Shown: positions 1-9,082, numbered from the stretch's first letter. The stretch is 64,000 bases of DNA from CAYLSV01 sp964386435 (GCA_964386435.1 CAYLSV010000002.1:28558-92557); one strand, 5' to 3'. The notes: generated by a model not told the origin, from the letters alone. Translations and numbers: made by a program.

Positions 1-1
1 C

Positions 2-82
2 GCGCTGCTGGTGCCGCTGGTGGTGGGTCTGATGTATCAAGGCGGCTGGGCCAAGGGCGAGGCGGGCGGCAAGGGAGCGTGA
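2..82 (+). CDS. C-terminal end of a membrane protein (partial)
   Basis: Only the last 26 residues are in the window, ending at TGA 80-82. They begin with a strongly hydrophobic stretch (ALLVPLVVGLMY) followed by a short Gly/Ala/Lys tail, which looks like the last transmembrane helix and cytoplasmic tail of an inner-membrane protein. The family cannot be told from this fragment, and the reading frame rests only on its plausibility. Confidence 0.45.
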   Translation, partial: ALLVPLVVGLMYQGGWAKGEAGGKGA

Positions 83-531
83 GGGACGGCGGGGGAAGCA
101 CCCCGAGGGCACATCTGAGCCGCCATCGATGAGGCGGTCGTTCACGGCTGACAGTTCGTGAACGTGAACACGCGGGCTCACATCTCCGGTGAGTTGCTAT
201 GCCCGCTCAACAGTCGTGGCGGCTGCATGTTTTGCACACATGACCGGGAGTAAGCCCGGAACAGCACGCCAATCAACTGCGGCGAGACACAAGAGTTGCT
301 CGCACTTCACGGCTAAGCAGGATGAAGGCGCCTGACGTTTACGACTTTCCACCTCGTGCTCGTGCAGACCCATCCTGATCTCGACGAGGTGGCCGGGATC
401 ACCGGGCGGTGTGACAACTCCTCAGTTCTGACGCGCCCTGACGTGACGCGTGTATGTCTTCAGCGCAAGGCCCCTTGGCTGGCCGCGGCGTTGCGGTCGT
501 CGCAGGCGGCTTTAGCTATGATAGACATGCG
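83..531. other. Intergenic region without a recognisable gene
   Basis: No convincing ORF, tRNA or other RNA was recognised here. The one visible structure is a hairpin of GTTCACG (140-146) with CGTGAAC (157-163), about 57 bp after the upstream stop; it lacks a T-run, so it is at most a weak terminator candidate. The short ORFs in this stretch have no protein-like composition. Confidence 0.5.
517..522 (+). promoter_or_regulatory. Putative -10 box of the toxin-antitoxin operon
   Basis: TATGAT lies 9 nt before the antitoxin ATG at 532, matching the TANNNT-next-to-start pattern seen at many genes in this window. No clear -35 element is visible. Confidence 0.35.
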
Positions 532-758
532 ATGTCGCTGACCTTGACCGATGAGCAGCTCCGGCAAGCCGCCGCCGCCGGGGGGATGGGTGTGTGGATG
601 TTGTCGACGAGCGGGGCGAATTACGGTTCCGGCTGGTGCCGGTGGCATTGGCGGAGGAGGAGGATCCGGAGGTGGAGGCGGAGCTGAACGCCTTCGCCCG
701 GTGGTCGATGAAGAACCTCGAACGGTTCGCGATGGAGGACGAGAAGGGAGACGGATGA
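532..758 (+). pseudogene. Antitoxin of the MazF pair, frameshifted in a G6 tract
   Basis: The ATG at 532 opens MSLTLTDEQLRQAAAAGG, which resembles the N-termini of small planctomycete antitoxins. In that frame the sequence turns implausible (Trp/Arg-rich) after the run of six G at 580-585. The frame reached by losing one G or gaining two reads on as an acidic protein (VDVVDERGELRFRLVPVAL, then many Glu) and stops at TGA 756-758, overlapping the toxin ATG in an ATGA. In that second frame a stop at 552-554 blocks any upstream start; only a GTG at 594 is available. It is either a genuine frameshift, a sequencing error in the G tract, or a shorter protein from GTG 594. Confidence 0.6.
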
Positions 759-1198
759 TCCGACAGGGCGAGATATACCACGCCGCGACGAATGGGGCGG
801 GCCGAAGGCCGGTGCTGGTCGTTTCCCGTGACGCACTCAACCGCGGCGGGCGGATCATGGTGGTGCTCATCACCAGCGGGCGGTTCGAACAGCGGCGACG
901 GCTTCGCAACTGCGTCCCATTGCGCGCTGGCGAGTTTGGGCTTTCCCGCGATTGCGTGGTCCAGTGCGAAACGATGGCTACCGCGGCTGTAGAGCAACTG
1001 GACGGACCGCCCCTCGGACGACTGGATGACCTTGTCATGAGAAGCGTGATCAAGGCGATCGGTGATGCGATTGCTGCCGACTGTGAGCCAGTTCAGGCCC
1101 TGCCGAGCGTGCTCGGCGTTGCCAGTTTGGCAGATTCTTTGCCGGCAAAGGTCGCTTCACGGGGCGTGAGGGGCGTCATGTGCTGGCACGGAAGTTGA
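755..1198 (+). CDS. MazF/PemK-family mRNA interferase toxin
   Basis: The 147-residue product begins MIRQGEIYHA and carries the MazF/PemK core: RRPVLVVSRDALN near residue 17, an ITSGR strand, a VPLRAGEFGLSRDCVV segment, and a C-terminal helix starting LDDLVMRSVIKAIGDAI. The family makes SH3-like endoribonucleases that cut mRNA and are held inactive by a partner encoded just upstream. The ATG overlaps the antitoxin stop (ATGA), the usual coupled order. About 30 extra residues follow the family core. The toxin looks intact while its antitoxin frame is broken, which is odd; the toxin may be inactive, or the antitoxin still made. Confidence 0.8.
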   Translation: MIRQGEIYHAATNGAGRRPVLVVSRDALNRGGRIMVVLITSGRFEQRRRLRNCVPLRAGEFGLSRDCVVQCETMATAAVEQLDGPPLGRLDDLVMRSVIKAIGDAIAADCEPVQALPSVLGVASLADSLPAKVASRGVRGVMCWHGS

Positions 1199-1210
1199 TC
1201 CGTCCCCGGC

Positions 1211-3850
1211 ATGGCAATCAACATCCAACAGTTCACGCTCAAGGCCCAGGAGGCCGTCATGGCCGCTCAGGAGGCGGCGCAGTCGCGGGGCAACCCACAG
1301 ATCGAGCCGGTGCACGTGCTCTCGGTCCTGCTGGGGCAGGAGGAGGGGGTGGTGCGGCCGGTGCTGCAGAAGGTGGGGGCCGATCTGCCGTCGCTGTCGG
1401 CGGCGCTGGACAAGAAGCTCGCCGCGCTGCCCCAGGCCAGCGGCGGGCAAACGGGCATGGCGGCGAAGTCGCAGGAGGTCTTCCGCACCGCCCACCAGGA
1501 GGCCGAGGCGATGCGGGACGAGTACGTCTCCACCGAGCACGTCCTGCTGGCACTCTTGAAGGTGGAGTCCGACGCCGCCACGCTGCTCAAGCAGAGCGGC
1601 GTCGCCCGCGACAAGCTGATGGCCGCCCTCACCGAGGTCCGCGGCAACCAGCGGGTGACCGACCAGGACCCCGAGGCGAAGTACCAGGCGCTGGAGAAGT
1701 ACGCCAAGGACCTTTGCCAATTGGCCAAGCAGGGCAAGATCGACCCGGTAATCGGCCGCGACGAGGAAATCCGCCGCACCATGCAGGTGCTGGCGCGGCG
1801 GACCAAGAACAACCCGGTCCTCATCGGCGAGCCGGGCGTCGGCAAGACGGCCATCGTCGAGGGGCTGGCCGTCCGCATCGTCAACGGCGACGTGCCGGAA
1901 ACGCTCAAAGACAAGAAGGTCGTCGCGCTCGACCTCGGCGCGCTCTTGGCCGGGGCGAAGTATCGCGGCGAGTTCGAGGAACGCCTGAAGGCGGTCGTGC
2001 AGGAGGTTTCCCGCAGCGACGGGCGGATCATCCTGTTCATCGACGAGCTGCACACCATCGTCGGCGCCGGCAAGACGGAGGGTTCGCCCGACGCCGGCAA
2101 CCTGCTCAAGCCGGCTTTGGCCCGCGGCGAGTTGCGGTGCATTGGCGCAACGACGCTCGCCGAGTACCGCAAGCACGTCGAGAAGGACGCAGCCCTGGAG
2201 CGCCGGTTCCAGCCGGTCTACGTCGGCGAGCCGAGCGTCGAGGACACGCTCTCGATCCTCCGCGGCATCAAGGATCGCTACCAAGCCCACCACGGCATCC
2301 GCATCACCGACGGCGCGCTCGTCGCCGCGGCCCAGCTTTCGGACCGCTACATCGCCGACCGTTTCCTGCCCGACAAGGCCATCGATTTGATCGACGAGGC
2401 CGCCAGTCGGTTGCGGATCGAGAATGACTCGATGCCGCAGGAGATCGACGAGCTCCGCCGGCAGATCATGCAAAAGCAGATCGCCGTCGAGGCGCTCAAG
2501 AACGAGAAGGACGACGCCAGCAAGGGCCAGGTCGAGGCAATCAGCAAGGAGCTGGCCGAGCTTCAGGAGCGCGACCGCGAACTCACCGCCCGCTGGCAGA
2601 ACGAGAAGGACGTGCTCGACACCGTCAAAACGGCCCAGGAACAGCTCGACGCCAAGCAGATCGAGCTGGAGCAGGCCCAGCGGCGGGGCGACCTGGAGTC
2701 GGCCGCGAAGATCCAATACGCCGAGCTGCCCGAGCTGCGCAAGAAGATCGCCGAGGCCGACGAGCGGTTCGGCGAGCTGACGGCCCGCGGCGAGGCGCTG
2801 GTCAAGGAGGAGATCGATGCCGAGGCCGTCGCCGAGATCGTCAGCCGCTGGACCGGCATCCCGGTGAGCCGCATGCTCGAGGGCGAGCGGGACAAGCTGC
2901 TCAAAATGGAGGACCGCTTGCACGCCCGCGTCATCGGCCAGCACGAGGCCGTCCGCGCCGTGAGCGACGCCGTTCGCCGCAGTCGCGCCGGGCTCGGCGA
3001 CCCCGACCGGCCGATCGGCAGCTTCCTGTTCCTCGGCCCCACCGGCGTCGGCAAAACGGAGCTTTGCAAGGCCCTCGCCCAGTTCCTGTTCGACGACGCG
3101 AACGCCATGGTCCGCATCGACATGAGCGAGTTCATGGAGCCCCACAGCGTCGCCCGCCTGATCGGTGCACCCCCTGGCTACGTCGGCTACGAAGAGGGCG
3201 GCCGCCTGACCGAGAGCGTCCGCCGCCGGCCCTACAGCGTGATCCTGTTCGACGAGATCGAGAAGGCCCACCGCGACGTGTTCAACGTGCTGCTGCAGGT
3301 CCTCGACGACGGCCGCCTGACCGACGGGCAGGGCCGCACCGTCGACTTCAAGAACACCGTCATCGTCATGACGAGCAACCTCGGCAGCGACAAGATTCAG
3401 GAACTGACGAAGGACGGCGCCCCCGACTTCGAGGTCGAGGCGGCCGTGAAGGACGTGCTCAAACTCGCCTTCCGCCCGGAGTTCCTCAACCGCATCGACG
3501 ACACGATCGTCTTCGAGCCGCTCAGCCGCGAGCACCTCACCGGCATCGTGAAGATCCAGCTCGAACGCCTGGAGCAACGTTTGGCCGACCGCGATCTGAA
3601 GCTGACCCTCACCGAGGCCGCCGTCAAGCAGCTCGGCGACGAAGGCCACGACCCGCAGTACGGCGCGCGCCCGCTCAAGCGGGTCATCCAGCAACGCATC
3701 GAGAACCCGCTGGCCCAGCGCATCCTGGACGGCCAGTACCCGCCAGGCACCACCGTGCGGATCGACGCCGACCAAGCCAGCGGCCACTTCACGTTCGACA
3801 CGGCGAACGAGCAAGTTGAGGGCGAAGAGGTGAGTGAGGAGGCGGCGTAG
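1211..3850 (+). CDS. clpB: ATP-dependent disaggregase ClpB
   Basis: An 879-residue full-length ClpB, the hexameric AAA+ machine that, in other bacteria, works with DnaK to pull polypeptides out of aggregates. Visible in order: a Clp N-domain (about 1-145); a first nucleotide-binding domain with Walker A GEPGVGKT (206-213) and Walker [11 protein letters not shown] (about 273); a long charged coiled-coil middle domain (about 410-525) that separates ClpB from ClpA/ClpC; and a second ATPase domain with GPTGVGKT (609-616) and [11 protein letters not shown] (about 677). The start [16 protein letters not shown] is typical. There is no TANNNT box or clear ribosome site upstream. It ends TAG and is followed by a family B inverted repeat. 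Confidence 0.97.
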   Translation: MAINIQQFTLKAQEAVMAAQEAAQSRGNPQIEPVHVLSVLLGQEEGVVRPVLQKVGADLPSLSAALDKKLAALPQASGGQTGMAAKSQEVFRTAHQEAEAMRDEYVSTEHVLLALLKVESDAATLLKQSGVARDKLMAALTEVRGNQRVTDQDPEAKYQALEKYAKDLCQLAKQGKIDPVIGRDEEIRRTMQVLARRTKNNPVLIGEPGVGKTAIVEGLAVRIVNGDVPETLKDKKVVALDLGALLAGAKYRGEFEERLKAVVQEVSRSDGRIILFIDELHTIVGAGKTEGSPDAGNLLKPALARGELRCIGATTLAEYRKHVEKDAALERRFQPVYVGEPSVEDTLSILRGIKDRYQAHHGIRITDGALVAAAQLSDRYIADRFLPDKAIDLIDEAASRLRIENDSMPQEIDELRRQIMQKQIAVEALKNEKDDASKGQVEAISKELAELQERDRELTARWQNEKDVLDTVKTAQEQLDAKQIELEQAQRRGDLESAAKIQYAELPELRKKIAEADERFGELTARGEALVKEEIDAEAVAEIVSRWTGIPVSRMLEGERDKLLKMEDRLHARVIGQHEAVRAVSDAVRRSRAGLGDPDRPIGSFLFLGPTGVGKTELCKALAQFLFDDANAMVRIDMSEFMEPHSVARLIGAPPGYVGYEEGGRLTESVRRRPYSVILFDEIEKAHRDVFNVLLQVLDDGRLTDGQGRTVDFKNTVIVMTSNLGSDKIQELTKDGAPDFEVEAAVKDVLKLAFRPEFLNRIDDTIVFEPLSREHLTGIVKIQLERLEQRLADRDLKLTLTEAAVKQLGDEGHDPQYGARPLKRVIQQRIENPLAQRILDGQYPPGTTVRIDADQASGHFTFDTANEQVEGEEVSEEAA

Positions 3851-3863
3851 GCGTCGACAAGCC

Positions 3864-3975
3864 GAGGTAGCTGCGGCCCCGCGGGCCGCAGTGGGGGCGT
3901 CGAGGCCCCTGAGCGTTGTAGATTGCTTCGGTCGTCGAACATCGCCACTGCGGCCCGCGGGGCCGCAGCTACCTC
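3864..3975. repeat. Family B inverted repeat pair after clpB
   Basis: Two perfect 31-bp inverted copies lie at 3864-3894 and 3945-3975 (GAGGTAGCTGCGG at the left end). Each unit is itself palindromic around GGCCCCGCGGGCC-type bases. The pair fills the gap between clpB and the next gene and could fold as one long stem with a 50-nt loop. Related pairs occur at 4664-4770, 14679-14736 and 35573-35682. Confidence 0.9.
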
Positions 3976-4007
3976 ACACCGTTCGATTGCTCTCGTCCTT
4001 CGCTCGT

Positions 4008-4013
4008 TATCAT
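4008..4013 (+). promoter_or_regulatory. Putative -10 box, leaderless start
   Basis: TATCAT with 6 nt to the ATG at 4020. It supports 4020 as the start rather than the longer upstream frame, which runs through the repeat. Confidence 0.45.
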
Positions 4014-4019
4014 CCCATC

Positions 4020-4667
4020 ATGGCCGCAAGGCTCACGCCCCCGGTCGCCTCGACGCCGACCCCGCCCGCGCAGGGCCGGCGGTTTGCCAACAACCGCGAG
4101 TTCGTCGACGCCCTGGGCGGCATCCCGCTGGAGCGCATCGTCTTCAACCCCTGGCCCGGCACGGCCACGGAGCAAGACTGCCTCCAGTACGGCGAGCGGC
4201 ACAAACCGACCGAGATGATCGACCACACACTGGTGGAGAAGGACACGGGATTTCGGGAAGGGAATGTCGCCGCAAAACTCATCTCGCACATGCGGCCGTA
4301 TGCCAGGCAGCACAACCTTGGTCTAGTGAATGGGGCCGACGCACAGATGCGTGTCGCCGGCGGCAACATCCGCTTGCCCGACGTCACCTTCACCCGCAAT
4401 GCTCGTCTGCCCATCCGCGATGAGCCGGTGCCGACGTTGTCGCCGGACCTCATCGTCGAGGTTCTCAGCGAGAGCAACACGCCCGCCGAGATCGACCGCC
4501 GCCGGCGCACCGTCGCCATCCACCGCCACGAGGTCGGCCCCGCCGCCGTGCTAACCGACACCGACGCCCTTGACGGCGAGGACGTCCTGCCCGGCTTTAC
4601 CGTCACTTTGGCCGATCTGCTCGCCGGCATCCCAACCGACGCGGCTGGTTCCGATCGAGACTCGTAG
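4020..4667 (+). CDS. Uma2-family protein, probably internally deleted
   Basis: A 215-residue protein that resembles the planctomycete Uma2 (DUF820, PD-(D/E)XK nuclease-fold) family: an N-terminal segment with GGIPLERIVFNPWPGTAT, then VEKDTGFREGNVAAKLIS, a LPDVTFTR strand and PDLIVEVLSESNTPAEIDRR. Family members normally continue with about 20 residues (helix, then a strand ending in D-P-x-x-R-x-V) before the last strands. Here IDRR runs straight into RRTVAIHR, so that segment appears to have been lost in frame, probably by recombination between Arg-rich codons. Function of intact homologues is unclear. The stop TAG (4665-4667) lies inside the following family B repeat. Confidence 0.7.
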   Translation: MAARLTPPVASTPTPPAQGRRFANNREFVDALGGIPLERIVFNPWPGTATEQDCLQYGERHKPTEMIDHTLVEKDTGFREGNVAAKLISHMRPYARQHNLGLVNGADAQMRVAGGNIRLPDVTFTRNARLPIRDEPVPTLSPDLIVEVLSESNTPAEIDRRRRTVAIHRHEVGPAAVLTDTDALDGEDVLPGFTVTLADLLAGIPTDAAGSDRDS

Positions 4668-4770
4668 CTGCGGGCTGACAGCCCGCAGTGGAAACGTACA
4701 GCGACTTGCGTGTAGCGATGAATACTTGTGCGTTGAGCGCCGCCACTGCGGGCTGTCAGCCCGCAGCTAC
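4664..4770. repeat. Family B inverted repeat pair
   Basis: Perfect 28-bp inverted copies at 4664-4691 and 4743-4770, starting GTAGCTGCGGGCTGACAG. The left copy supplies the TAG stop of the preceding Uma2-like gene. The pair lies between two genes on the same strand, about 50 bp before the next ATG. Confidence 0.9.
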
Positions 4771-4820
4771 ATCGTCGTGCTCGGACTTCAGGAAGGCGCG
4801 GGTCTTGCTGACGTTTTCGC

Positions 4821-5801
4821 ATGACCGATGCCGAGCGTGATGCTGCCGTGACGATGCTGGGGGAGGCCGTGGCGGTGTTGCCGCACACGGATGCGGATGG
4901 GCTCTCGGCGGGAGCCATCGCGTTGCGGCATCGCGGGGAGGCGGCGGTCCATGCCGTGCTGCTGGGGCGGGGGGCGAACCCGTACACCGTTGAGCTGCCG
5001 GCGGGGGTGGTGGCGATTCTGGATCAGGGCGTGCGGCGGTTGGAGCGGCCGGCGCTGTTTGTGGATCACCATGCGCCCGAGGCCGAGGCGGGCGTGGGGC
5101 AGATTGTCGTCAGTGGGTTCGGCGAGACGCCGACGCCGAGCACGTCGGCTCTCATGCGGCGGCTGTTGCCGGACGCGCCGGCGTGGCTGGCGGCGGTCGG
5201 GGCGTGCGGCGATTATGGCGACGCCGGGCTGCAGCTGCCCGAGTGCCAGCCGAGCGAGGGCGAGAAGTTGGTGAAGACGCACGTCAAGAAGCTCGTCAGC
5301 CTCGTCAACGCGCCGCGGCGGTTGCCCAACGACCCGGCCAAACCGATCGAGCCGCACCCGGCCGTCCGCACGGCGCTGGCGCTGCTCGTCGAGCACGACA
5401 GCCCGAAGGCCGCCCTCGCCGACGAGCGCATTGCCGAACTCGACGACGCGAAAAAGCAGTACCGCGCCGGCTTCGACGCGGTGATCAAGACGGCCCCGAA
5501 GGTCGGCGACGAGGTGGCCCTCATCCGCTTCAGCAGCCCGTATCAGGTCCACCCGCTCGTCGCCCAAACCTGGCTTCGCCGCCTGCCCGGCAAGGCTGTC
5601 CTGGCGGCCAATGACGACTACCTGCCCGGCCGCGTCAACTTCGCCCTCCGCGGCGGCGACGGCCGCGACCTCCGCCAACTGCTCAAAGACGCCCTGCCCG
5701 ACCAACGCGGCGAATACGCCCACGGCCACCCCGGCGCCACCGGCGGCAGCCTGACGTTCGAGGAGTTCAACAACCTCCTTGCCGCCCTCGGCTTGGCGTG
5801 A
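4821..5801 (+). CDS. DHH-family phosphoesterase
   Basis: A 326-residue protein with the motif I variant PHTDADG (21-27) and the signature VDHH (81-84), the metal-binding Asp/His clusters of RecJ- and NrnA-like phosphoesterases. A C-terminal DHHA1-like region ends with GHPGATGGSL (about 302-311), where substrate is bound in the family. The family hydrolyses phosphodiester bonds in short oligonucleotides, ssDNA or cyclic dinucleotides; the sequence does not say which. It is shorter than RecJ and closer in size to NrnA. No strong ribosome site is visible. Alternative roles within the DHH family cannot be excluded. Confidence 0.82.
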   Translation: MTDAERDAAVTMLGEAVAVLPHTDADGLSAGAIALRHRGEAAVHAVLLGRGANPYTVELPAGVVAILDQGVRRLERPALFVDHHAPEAEAGVGQIVVSGFGETPTPSTSALMRRLLPDAPAWLAAVGACGDYGDAGLQLPECQPSEGEKLVKTHVKKLVSLVNAPRRLPNDPAKPIEPHPAVRTALALLVEHDSPKAALADERIAELDDAKKQYRAGFDAVIKTAPKVGDEVALIRFSSPYQVHPLVAQTWLRRLPGKAVLAANDDYLPGRVNFALRGGDGRDLRQLLKDALPDQRGEYAHGHPGATGGSLTFEEFNNLLAALGLA

Positions 5802-5828
5802 GTCGCGGCCGGCCGGACCTCCGCCGCG

Positions 5829-6527
5829 TCACGCCTCGACACTGTATTCCTGCACCAGCTCGGCAGTTGCGTCGTGATCCTCCACGAGCTTGCCCCGGCC
5901 GTCGACGCGGAACAGGCCCTGCTCGTAGCACTCGATGACGAACGCGAGGAAATCCTCGAACGACGGGAAGAACACGAACTCGGCCGTTTCGGTGAAGTGG
6001 AAGAAGAACGACCCCGGCCGGCGTCGGCGGGCCGGGTCGTAGAAGTAGCCGTCGCCCGCCCCGTCCGGCAGCACGTCGAGCCAGTCGAGCCTGTGGGCGA
6101 TAAACCACCACCCGATTACCCGGCCGATCCACGGCGTATCGCCCGGCTGCCGCATCGCCTGCCGCCGCTCGACCACCTCGCCCAGCGGCGGGAACCGATG
6201 CCCCGGAACCAACGCGACGCCCTCGGCGCCGCCGTCGCGCCAGCCGTAGAGCGCCCGCAGCGCCGGGGTGAGGCGGAAGCCGTGTTGCCGCTCGAGGCGG
6301 TCGATCCCGGCGGGCTCCAGCCCCGGATCGAGCGCCGCCAGCACGTCGGGGGCCCGCTCGGCCAGCACCTCTTCAAGCTCCCGCAGCAGCGTCGACACTT
6401 CGCCGCGCCCGGTCGTCGGCCAGCGGCCGGGCACCGGGTAAAACATCCGCCGCTGGGCGAGTTTCGCCAGGATGACGAGGATCACGACGCCGACCAGCGT
6501 GCCCAGGACGACGTTGAGGATGTCCAT
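5829..6527 (-). CDS. Membrane-anchored SMI1/KNR4-like protein
   Basis: The 232-residue product starts with one transmembrane helix (residues about 4-24, LNVVLGTLVGVVILVILAKL), then a linker and an SMI1/KNR4-type fold: LERQHGFRLTPALRALYGWRDGG (around 98-120), a W-rich strand region and PSFEDFLAFVIECYEQG near the end. Soluble members of this superfamily often serve as immunity proteins or regulatory modules in bacteria; an anchored copy with no toxin neighbour has no clear role. It converges with the DHH gene, leaving 27 bp between stops. A TAAGAT box lies 6 nt before the ATG. Confidence 0.65.
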   Translation of the reverse strand: MDILNVVLGTLVGVVILVILAKLAQRRMFYPVPGRWPTTGRGEVSTLLRELEEVLAERAPDVLAALDPGLEPAGIDRLERQHGFRLTPALRALYGWRDGGAEGVALVPGHRFPPLGEVVERRQAMRQPGDTPWIGRVIGWWFIAHRLDWLDVLPDGAGDGYFYDPARRRRPGSFFFHFTETAEFVFFPSFEDFLAFVIECYEQGLFRVDGRGKLVEDHDATAELVQEYSVEA

Positions 6528-6533
6528 GGAACC

Positions 6534-6539
6534 ATCTTA
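6534..6539 (-). promoter_or_regulatory. Putative -10 box, leaderless start
   Basis: TAAGAT on the minus strand, 6 nt before the ATG at 6527 of the SMI1-like gene. Confidence 0.45.
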
Positions 6540-6612
6540 CAAGCCGGACGCCCACCGCGGGATCAGCCCCGCCGCCACGCAACGGAGGTACGGCGGCTCG
6601 CTCGCTGCCCGC

Positions 6613-7290
6613 TTACTCCGCGACCATCGCCGTCCACCGCTCGCTCGGCAGGCGGGCGAGGATTTCGAAGGTCTCGCCGTTGGGCCGCAGGACATAGGCG
6701 ACGCCTTGCGGGGCGGGGTAGATGCCGGTGGCGGCCTCGAACGGGTCGTCGTGGCCGACGAGGACGGTGTTCTGGCCGGCGTTGGGGACGGCCGTCATCA
6801 GCGGCATGACGCGGGCGCGGACGGTTGCCACCTGCTCCGGCGTGTACTCCTCGGCGGGCCAGAAGTTGAGGGCGGGGTTCTTCTCGTACCGACCGAACGC
6901 CAGGTCGGCGGTCTGCCAGGCACGAAAGTACTCGCTGCTGATCACATCGCCGACTGGGATGTCGAGTGCCCCAAACGCCTCGCCGATCGCCTTGGCCTGG
7001 TGCCAACCCGCTTCGCTGAGCACGCGTTGGGTGCTGCCGTCGTTGACGTCGGCGGTCACTTGGTCCGCGTAGTCCTTCTCGGTCTGGGCATGGCGGAAAA
7101 AGATGACGTGGCCGCCGTCACGGAGGGCGTCGAGCAGGGCGGCGTCGTCAAGCACGTTCTCGAACGTGTCGTTGGCGTACTCGGCGGGCGAGACGTCGGC
7201 CGGCCGCGTCGCCGGCGCAGCCCCGGCAAGGGCCAACGCGGCAAGGAGCAGTGCGGGGCGGGCGACGGCATTGAAGCGGAGGTGGATCAT
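6613..7290 (-). CDS. Exported histidine phosphatase superfamily protein
   Basis: 225 residues from ATG 7290. A signal peptide (about 1-25, ALLLAALALAGAAPA) precedes a branch-2-like histidine phosphatase domain: FFRHAQTEKD (64-73, phospho-accepting His67 with Arg66), a conserved SSEYFRAWQTAD segment and VGHDDPFE with the second catalytic His near 184. The family hydrolyses phosphomonoesters through a phosphohistidine intermediate; the substrate is unknown. The frame is open further upstream, but the residues before 7290 are not signal-like, and TTATACATC lies just before the ATG. Between this gene and the next (7291-7475) nothing else was seen. Confidence 0.8.
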   Translation of the reverse strand: MIHLRFNAVARPALLLAALALAGAAPATRPADVSPAEYANDTFENVLDDAALLDALRDGGHVIFFRHAQTEKDYADQVTADVNDGSTQRVLSEAGWHQAKAIGEAFGALDIPVGDVISSEYFRAWQTADLAFGRYEKNPALNFWPAEEYTPEQVATVRARVMPLMTAVPNAGQNTVLVGHDDPFEAATGIYPAPQGVAYVLRPNGETFEILARLPSERWTAMVAE

Positions 7291-7475
7291 GTTCGCGATG
7301 TATAACTGCGATGGCGTCTCATCACAAGCGGACGCACCTCCATTGGGCAACATTGTCGCATGGCAGTCACGGTCGACCGACCCGTCGTATCGCTGTGCCC
7401 GGCCACAAGCCGAGTGCATCGGCGCCCCCCGCGGCGTTATGGTGAGGCATGTGCTGCGCGGCGTGGTTGCGGCAG

Positions 7476-8066
7476 CTACTTGTCAGCCGCGAGGCGTTGG
7501 GCGAGCTGTTGGCGGAGCACGCCCGCATCCCGGGCAAGCTCGAAGGCCTCGTCGCTGCCGAGCCACTTGAGGAGGTCGGGCCGGCTTGCCGCCACCAGCC
7601 GCGGGCGCCACTCGGCCATGATGGTGGCGAGGGTCAGGTACCGGGGATCGAGGCTTGCCACGAGGTCGCGGCGCAAGCGGGCGGAGAGGGCGGCGCCGGC
7701 GGCGGAGGCGGCGATCAGCAGGTCACCTTCCTGCCACGCGGCCAACGCCCGGAAGTCGCTCGCGCCGGCGTCGACGCGGTTGACCAGGATGCCGCGGGCA
7801 TGGCATCGTGCCACGATGTCGGCGTTCACGGCCGGGTCGTCGGTGGCGGCGAAGGCGAGGCGGATGCCGTCGAGGTCGAAGGGCTCGAACGGCCGCGCGA
7901 TTTGCCGGAATCCGGCGGGCAGATCGGCGGGCATGTCGGGTGAGACGATGGCCACGTCCGCCCCGTTTTCGTGCAGTTGCCGCGCCTTGCGAACGCCCAC
8001 CGGGCCGGCCCCGACGACGAGGCACGGCCAGCCGCGGACGTTCAAAACGATCGGCAAGCCGTCCAT
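7476..8066 (-). CDS. Precorrin-2 dehydrogenase / sirohydrochlorin ferrochelatase-like protein
   Basis: A 196-residue protein equivalent to the N-terminal half of CysG (Met8p type). The Rossmann NAD-binding motif VVGAGPVGVRKA is at about 17-28, followed by FAATDDPAVN and the typical region NRVDAGASDF where CysG proteins usually have N-V-V/D-D. Members oxidise precorrin-2 to sirohydrochlorin and may insert iron to give siroheme. The methyltransferase half is absent here, as in many single-domain versions. It diverges from the aldo/keto reductase gene with only 27 bp between start codons, so the promoters must overlap. It ends TAG. Confidence 0.82.
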   Translation of the reverse strand: MDGLPIVLNVRGWPCLVVGAGPVGVRKARQLHENGADVAIVSPDMPADLPAGFRQIARPFEPFDLDGIRLAFAATDDPAVNADIVARCHARGILVNRVDAGASDFRALAAWQEGDLLIAASAAGAALSARLRRDLVASLDPRYLTLATIMAEWRPRLVAASRPDLLKWLGSDEAFELARDAGVLRQQLAQRLAADK

Positions 8067-8072
8067 GCGGCG

Positions 8073-8088
8073 AGGGTATTGCTACGGT
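8073..8088. promoter_or_regulatory. Divergent pair of putative -10 boxes
   Basis: TACCCT on the minus strand (8073-8078) is 6 nt before the siroheme dehydrogenase ATG, and TACGGT on the plus strand (8083-8088) is 5 nt before the aldo/keto reductase ATG. With 27 bp between the two start codons, both transcripts must be leaderless or start inside the other gene. Confidence 0.5.
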
Positions 8089-8093
8089 CGGGC

Positions 8094-9005
8094 ATGAGCG
8101 ATCTCCCGCGCCGCAAACTTGGTAAAACCGGTCACGACGTCTCGGTCCTCGGGTGGGGCGGCGCCCCGGCGAGTTTCCTGCGGGCCGATCAGGAGAAGAC
8201 GGCCCAGACGCTGAACACGCTGCTGGATGCCGGGGTGAACCTGATCGACCAGGCGACGATGTACCGCGGCGGCCACGAGTTCATGGGCGAGCACTTCGCC
8301 GATCGGCGGGACGATTTCGTGCTCGTCAGCAAGGTCGGGGCGATGTCCGGCGGCAAGCACGACTGGACCGAGGCTGGCATCAAGCAACACGTCGACGACG
8401 CGCTGGTTGCGATGAAGACCGACCGGATCGACGTGATGCTGCTGCACAGCTGCCCGATGGACGTGTTGGAGGCCGACGAGGCGCTGGGGGCGCTGGTCGA
8501 GTGCCGGGAGGCGGGCAAAATCGTCCACTGCGGCTACAGCGGCGACAACGACGAGGCCGCCTTCGCCTGCCGGTTGCCGGACGTGGCGGTGCTGGAGACG
8601 AGCGTGAGCTTGGTGGATCAGGCGAACCTCGACGCCGGCATCGAAAAGGCGACGCAGCACGACGTGGGCGTGATCGCCAAGCGGCCGATCGCCAACGCGG
8701 CATGGAAGGACTTGGCCGACCAGCAGGGCATTTACAAGCAGTACGCGAAGGATTACACCGAGCGGCTGGCGAAGATGGACGTCAAGCCCGGCGACTTCGG
8801 CTGCGATGATTGGCCGGAGCTGGCGTTCCGGTTCACCCTCGCCCAGCCGATCACCACGGCGATCATCGGCACCACCAACGCCGAGCACGCCGAAGCCAAC
8901 GTCGCGGCGGTGAAGAAGGGCCCGCTGCCGGTTGACGCGGTCGCTCAAATCAAGCAGGCCTACGAGACGGCCCGCGGCGACGCGGATTGGCCCGGTTTGA
9001 CTTGA
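8094..9005 (+). CDS. Aldo/keto reductase
   Basis: 303 residues with the NADPH-dependent aldo/keto reductase pattern: LPRRKLGKTGHDVSVLGWGG at the N-terminus, LIDQATMYRG (50-59) with catalytic Asp52 and Tyr57, FVLVSKVG with Lys80, and a VMLLHSCPMDV strand carrying the fourth catalytic His. C-terminal AIIGTTNAEHAEANV is the cofactor-binding loop. These TIM-barrel enzymes reduce aldehydes and ketones; the substrate is not predictable. The start is fixed by the TACGGT box 5 nt upstream. A lone family C hairpin follows. Confidence 0.9.
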   Translation: MSDLPRRKLGKTGHDVSVLGWGGAPASFLRADQEKTAQTLNTLLDAGVNLIDQATMYRGGHEFMGEHFADRRDDFVLVSKVGAMSGGKHDWTEAGIKQHVDDALVAMKTDRIDVMLLHSCPMDVLEADEALGALVECREAGKIVHCGYSGDNDEAAFACRLPDVAVLETSVSLVDQANLDAGIEKATQHDVGVIAKRPIANAAWKDLADQQGIYKQYAKDYTERLAKMDVKPGDFGCDDWPELAFRFTLAQPITTAIIGTTNAEHAEANVAAVKKGPLPVDAVAQIKQAYETARGDADWPGLT

Positions 9006-9017
9006 GCACTCTCCGCT

Positions 9018-9082
9018 CGTCGTTGGCACCCCCACCGCTGCGTAGCAGCGGGACTGCGTGGCAATTGGGGTGTTAGCGACGA
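9018..9082. repeat. Degenerate family C hairpin
   Basis: Contains the family C core CCGCTGCGTAGCAGCGG (about 9035-9051), a perfect 7-bp stem around GTA. Flanking arms CGTCGTTGGCACCCC and a diverged reverse copy around 9066-9082 pair imperfectly. It sits between convergent genes (aldo/keto reductase and GT2), where it may act as a bidirectional terminator. Confidence 0.65.
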
